Shown here: one piece after another, positions 61,748 through 64,000 of the stretch
Position numbering within the stretch: the stretch's first letter is position 1
Layout of the letters: each line of letters begins with the position of its first letter
Source: Hedera helix
Lineage: Eukaryota > Streptophyta > Magnoliopsida > Apiales > Araliaceae
DNA length: 64,000 nucleotides
NCBI GenBank assembly: GCA_947179155.2
Contig: OX359264.1
Coordinates: 56,160,702 to 56,224,701, forward strand
Reading direction: 5' to 3'
Program-made: the position numbers and the translations under genes
Notes under the pieces: model-generated
What the model was told of the DNA's origin: nothing
The model's input: only the letters and a program-made list of their open reading frames with translations
Database searches by the model: none

Positions 61748-63581
61748 AGGGATGTTCAACCGATTTTTACTGACCCGAACCGGTACCGAAATTAGCCAAA
61801 TTTCGGTATCAATACCAGTATACAGAACCAGTAAGCCGGTTCAATACCGGCAAAAACCGAATAAAAACTAAAAATTAATATAATTATTATTATTATTTAA
61901 TTACTTAATATTATTCTTATTATTAATTATTTATTAATAATAAAAATAAAAAACCGGTATAACCGATACATTCAGTATTTACCAAACCATAAAAACTCAG
62001 TACCGAAACCGGTACTGAAAAACCGATATATACCCATTTTTTTGTACCAGCACCGAACCAGTTCTTTTTGTCCCAAACAAGCTGATTCGGACAGGTCCGG
62101 AAAACCAAAAATACAAAAAAAACATTTCAAATGTAGACCCCAGTGTGTGTGCGCGCGCGCGCGCGTGCGTCTATATATATATAGAGAGAGAGAGAGAGAG
62201 AAAGAGAGAGGACCAACCCACGGCAAGAATTGTACTTCTTTAATCCTCATACGCAACAAAGGCAAAACCTTTCAATTTGCATGTGCCTTTTATCTCTAAC
62301 AAGATTAACATCAACAATCTCTCCGTATCTGGATATTAATGTGTGTGTGTGTGTGTGTCTATGTGTGTGTGTGTGGAGAGAGAGAGAGGACCAACCCACG
62401 GCAAGAATTGTACTTCTTTGATCCTCATACGCAACAAAGGCAAAACCTTTCGATTTGCCTGTGCCTTTATCTCTAACAAGATTAACATCGACAATCTCTC
62501 CATATCTGGATATTAATCAATCAAACGGTAGATTTCAGAGACCAAGAAGGAAAATTTATTTACATTCAGGAGAAGGTAACCAGGAAAATTTGTAACCATA
62601 AGTACCACAAATAACTATACAGATGGTAGTAATTCATGCAACCAAATCTTCATCTTACAAGCGAAATTTTTTTAACCAACTGATTGGTATAATAAAATCT
62701 AAATGAGTATCAGCTAAAGAATAAAGCAATAATTTTTCTGAAGGAAATCAATGACCACAAAGACATCAGATCAGAAACCCATCATCCCAAAGGCTATGTT
62801 CAGAACTTGGAACGGAAGAGGAAAAGGAAAAGGAAAAGGAAAGGAAATCATATTTTTCATGAAATTAAATTTCTTGAAATGTAATCATATTTTTCTTTAA
62901 ATCATAGCAAAGGGTTTATTTTTTTAACATTTTATTTCGCGCTGTTTCCTTTCCCTTGCTTTAGGGTAACTAAGGAAGCACAGAGGTATGTATACTAACG
63001 ACATGCATTTATTGTTGCTGGAATTTGTAAACAATATCAGCTGTTTTGCATCATATCATGAAGAGCTCTTCTATGAGACATGATAATTGGACATAAGTGC
63101 TTTATAATTTAACCTATTTGTATATTTACCCCTGGGCGTAAAAATATAAATAGGTGATGGGTAAAAATACAAATAAGTGAAATTGTAAATCACACATATC
63201 CAATTTTCATGTCCAATTAGAGTTTTTTTTATCATGAATATGTCAAATTTTTAGGTTTTAACTTTGCTTATCCTCATATTCTAGTATAGTATATCAGCTG
63301 TTTTGCATCATATCATGATTGTAAATAAACAGGCAATCACATATTACATCAAGTAATGTCATTTGAACCTTTCGAAGATCTTTGAAAAAGAAAAGTGCAG
63401 TAACTTACTGGGCAAAAATCGCAAGAAGATCGCCTTCAGTCAGATCAAATGGAATGCCTCCCACATATACGTAAGCTGATTCTTTGTATATCGCATGCCA
63501 AGAAGCTTGTTCAGATATACCAAGCGACGCTTCTTTTGAATTGATGTTCTGAATACGCTTCACTAACGTCAACGGATTCAT
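59785..63581 (-). CDS. RRM plus CCCH zinc-finger protein, RBMX2/Snu17 (Ist3)-like
   Basis: Four exons on the minus strand (63581-63409, 62505-62396, 60874-60687, 60429-59785) give 371 aa in one frame. The start MNPLTLVKRIQNINSKEA is nearly invariant in RBMX2-type proteins. The RRM follows (about 35-115) with RNP2 VYVGGI and RNP1 KGFAFVAY, continuing DNLNGAQILGRTIRVDHV. A CCCH finger (CRAFQRGECTRGAGCKFSH: C-X7-C-X5-C-X3-H) lies at about 138-156; animals and fungi lack it, plants have it (CCCH protein 42-type). The C-terminus is a long Arg/Asp/Glu/Ser-rich tail with repeats such as SDPRENGHRREEKGSRKH. The yeast and human relatives belong to the RES complex of the activated spliceosome, so a nuclear splicing role is expected. 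Intron 2 (62395-60875) has grown by TE insertion and holds a dead copy of exon 2. The gene itself is intact. Confidence 0.92.
61023..61657. mobile_element. MITE-like element inside intron 2 of the RRM/CCCH gene
   Basis: Ends CATAGTTGTCATACGATACG and TTTGACAACTATG are inverted (CATAGTTGTCA). Several ATACGATACGAT motifs lie inside each end around a ~450-bp AT-rich centre. About 635 bp, no transposase. Confidence 0.6.
61690..62130. mobile_element. (TA)n run and candidate hAT-like fragment in intron 2
   Basis: A TACA/TA repeat run (about 61690-61739) passes into TGTGTGTAGGGATGTTCAACC followed by many ACCGGTACCGAA-type motifs, as in plant hAT-like non-autonomous elements. Inverted CCGGT/ACCGG motifs recur at 61950-62060. 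The right terminus was not found. Confidence 0.35.
62134..62388. repeat. Compound microsatellites flanking the exon duplicates
   Basis: 62146-62210 is GTGTGTGCGCGCG, then TATA, then GAGAGA; 62340-62388 is a (TG)n run and then GAGAGAG. The same order next to both exon copies shows that the microsatellite was part of the duplicated unit and then diverged in repeat content. Confidence 0.8.
62218..62328 (-). pseudogene. Dead duplicate of exon 2 of the RRM/CCCH gene
   Basis: This 111-nt block aligns with true exon 2 (62505-62396) base for base at a 178-bp offset, including the acceptor ATATCCAG and the donor side GTGG/GTTGG. It has a 1-nt insertion (GATAAAAGGC against GATAAAGGC) and a CAA-to-TAA change (GAGGATTAAAG). 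Inclusion of both copies, or of this one alone, would break the protein. Flanking sequence is duplicated too: each copy is followed downstream (in transcription sense) by CT-rich and CA/TG-rich simple repeats. Confidence 0.9.
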
Positions 63582-64000
63582 ATTTTATATATCAAATCTG
63601 AAAGTCTTCAACAATCAGCTTCGAATAAGAGGGCTTTGCGATCAAATCAGATGGAGATTAGCAAAACTTGTCGAAAATCCCTAGATATTTACTTGGTACT
63701 CGCAGTGATGAACTGACGAGCAAAGAACCCTAAATTTCCCGCAGCAATCGATGCAAGCAACATAGCACCATTTTCTTTAGTTTGATTTAAATGCAAAACG
63801 AATCCTCCTTTAAATCACTTTATGACGATGTAGTCCTTTAAGTTTTAAAATTTCTAAATTCAGTCCTCAATATACATTTCGGATTTGGCTCTTTTTCCCT
63901 CCAATTTCAACTTATCCAGCTATATTAATATACTAGGGATAACTCGTACCTGAAAACACGCTACAACTAATATAACAGTTGAGTATTGTATTTAATTTTT
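63582..64000. other. 5' flank of the RRM/CCCH gene
   Basis: Presumed leader and promoter on the minus strand, without a clear TATA box. The distal part is ordinary intergenic sequence to the window edge. Confidence 0.45.

Noticed and set aside
62218..62328. Second exon 2 copy as a mutually exclusive alternative exon
   Set aside because: It contains a 1-nt insertion and a stop codon, so it cannot substitute for the true exon.
1..64000. tRNA, rRNA or organelle-derived segments
   Set aside because: I looked for B-box-like GGTTCGANTCC motifs and organelle gene sequences and found nothing convincing by eye; a tRNA scan would be decisive.

Overview
This window looks like nuclear DNA from a flowering plant, most likely a eudicot. 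It is strongly AT-rich and gene-sparse. Genes have GT-AG introns, the TE families are typical of plants (solo LTRs, L1-type LINE, hAT-like and Stowaway-like elements), and the gene families are plant-specific (GONST-type nucleotide-sugar transporter, R2R3-MYB, class XII LRR receptor kinases). I cannot name the species.

Layout. 1-11 kb is a transposon-rich block: a tandem pair of LTR-like repeats; a hAT-like element carrying a ~330-bp tandem array with a solo LTR nested in it; and a second solo LTR of the same family. 12.8-16.5 kb (+) is a nine-exon GDP-sugar transporter gene of the GONST1/GONST2 type (391 aa). 16.7-23 kb is AT-rich with a long inverted-repeat element and a duplicated ~320-bp segment. 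23.1-25.5 kb (+) is a three-exon R2R3-MYB gene of the MYB64/MYB119/MYB98 clade. 25.5-31 kb is non-coding with several MITEs. 31.4-33.4 kb (-) is a two-exon TPR gene (555 aa) with a TATA box and a probable 5' UTR intron. 33.8-47.9 kb is a long non-coding tract with microsatellites, decayed elements and a ~110-bp tandem array.

48-58.6 kb (-) holds two tandem LRR receptor-like kinase genes of the Xa21/EFR/FLS2 type, both broken. The proximal one has only a 2-nt frameshift and one stop codon. The distal one has several frameshifts and stops, and a deletion that removed the last LRRs and the membrane segment. Between them sits a young, 5'-truncated L1 LINE with a 15-bp target-site duplication and a RT-to-RNase H frame that is still open. 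59.8-63.6 kb (-) is a four-exon gene for an RBMX2/Snu17-like RRM plus CCCH zinc-finger splicing protein (371 aa), whose exon 2 has been duplicated and decayed inside the next intron.

The four apparently intact genes are housekeeping or developmental: Golgi sugar transport, gametophyte/seed-type transcription factor, TPR protein, spliceosome. They do not form a pathway. I found no evidence of a new biological system. The most informative signals are mutational: templated filler DNA at a deletion junction, a short duplication at the L1 5' end, exon duplication, and nested TE insertions with readable target-site duplications.
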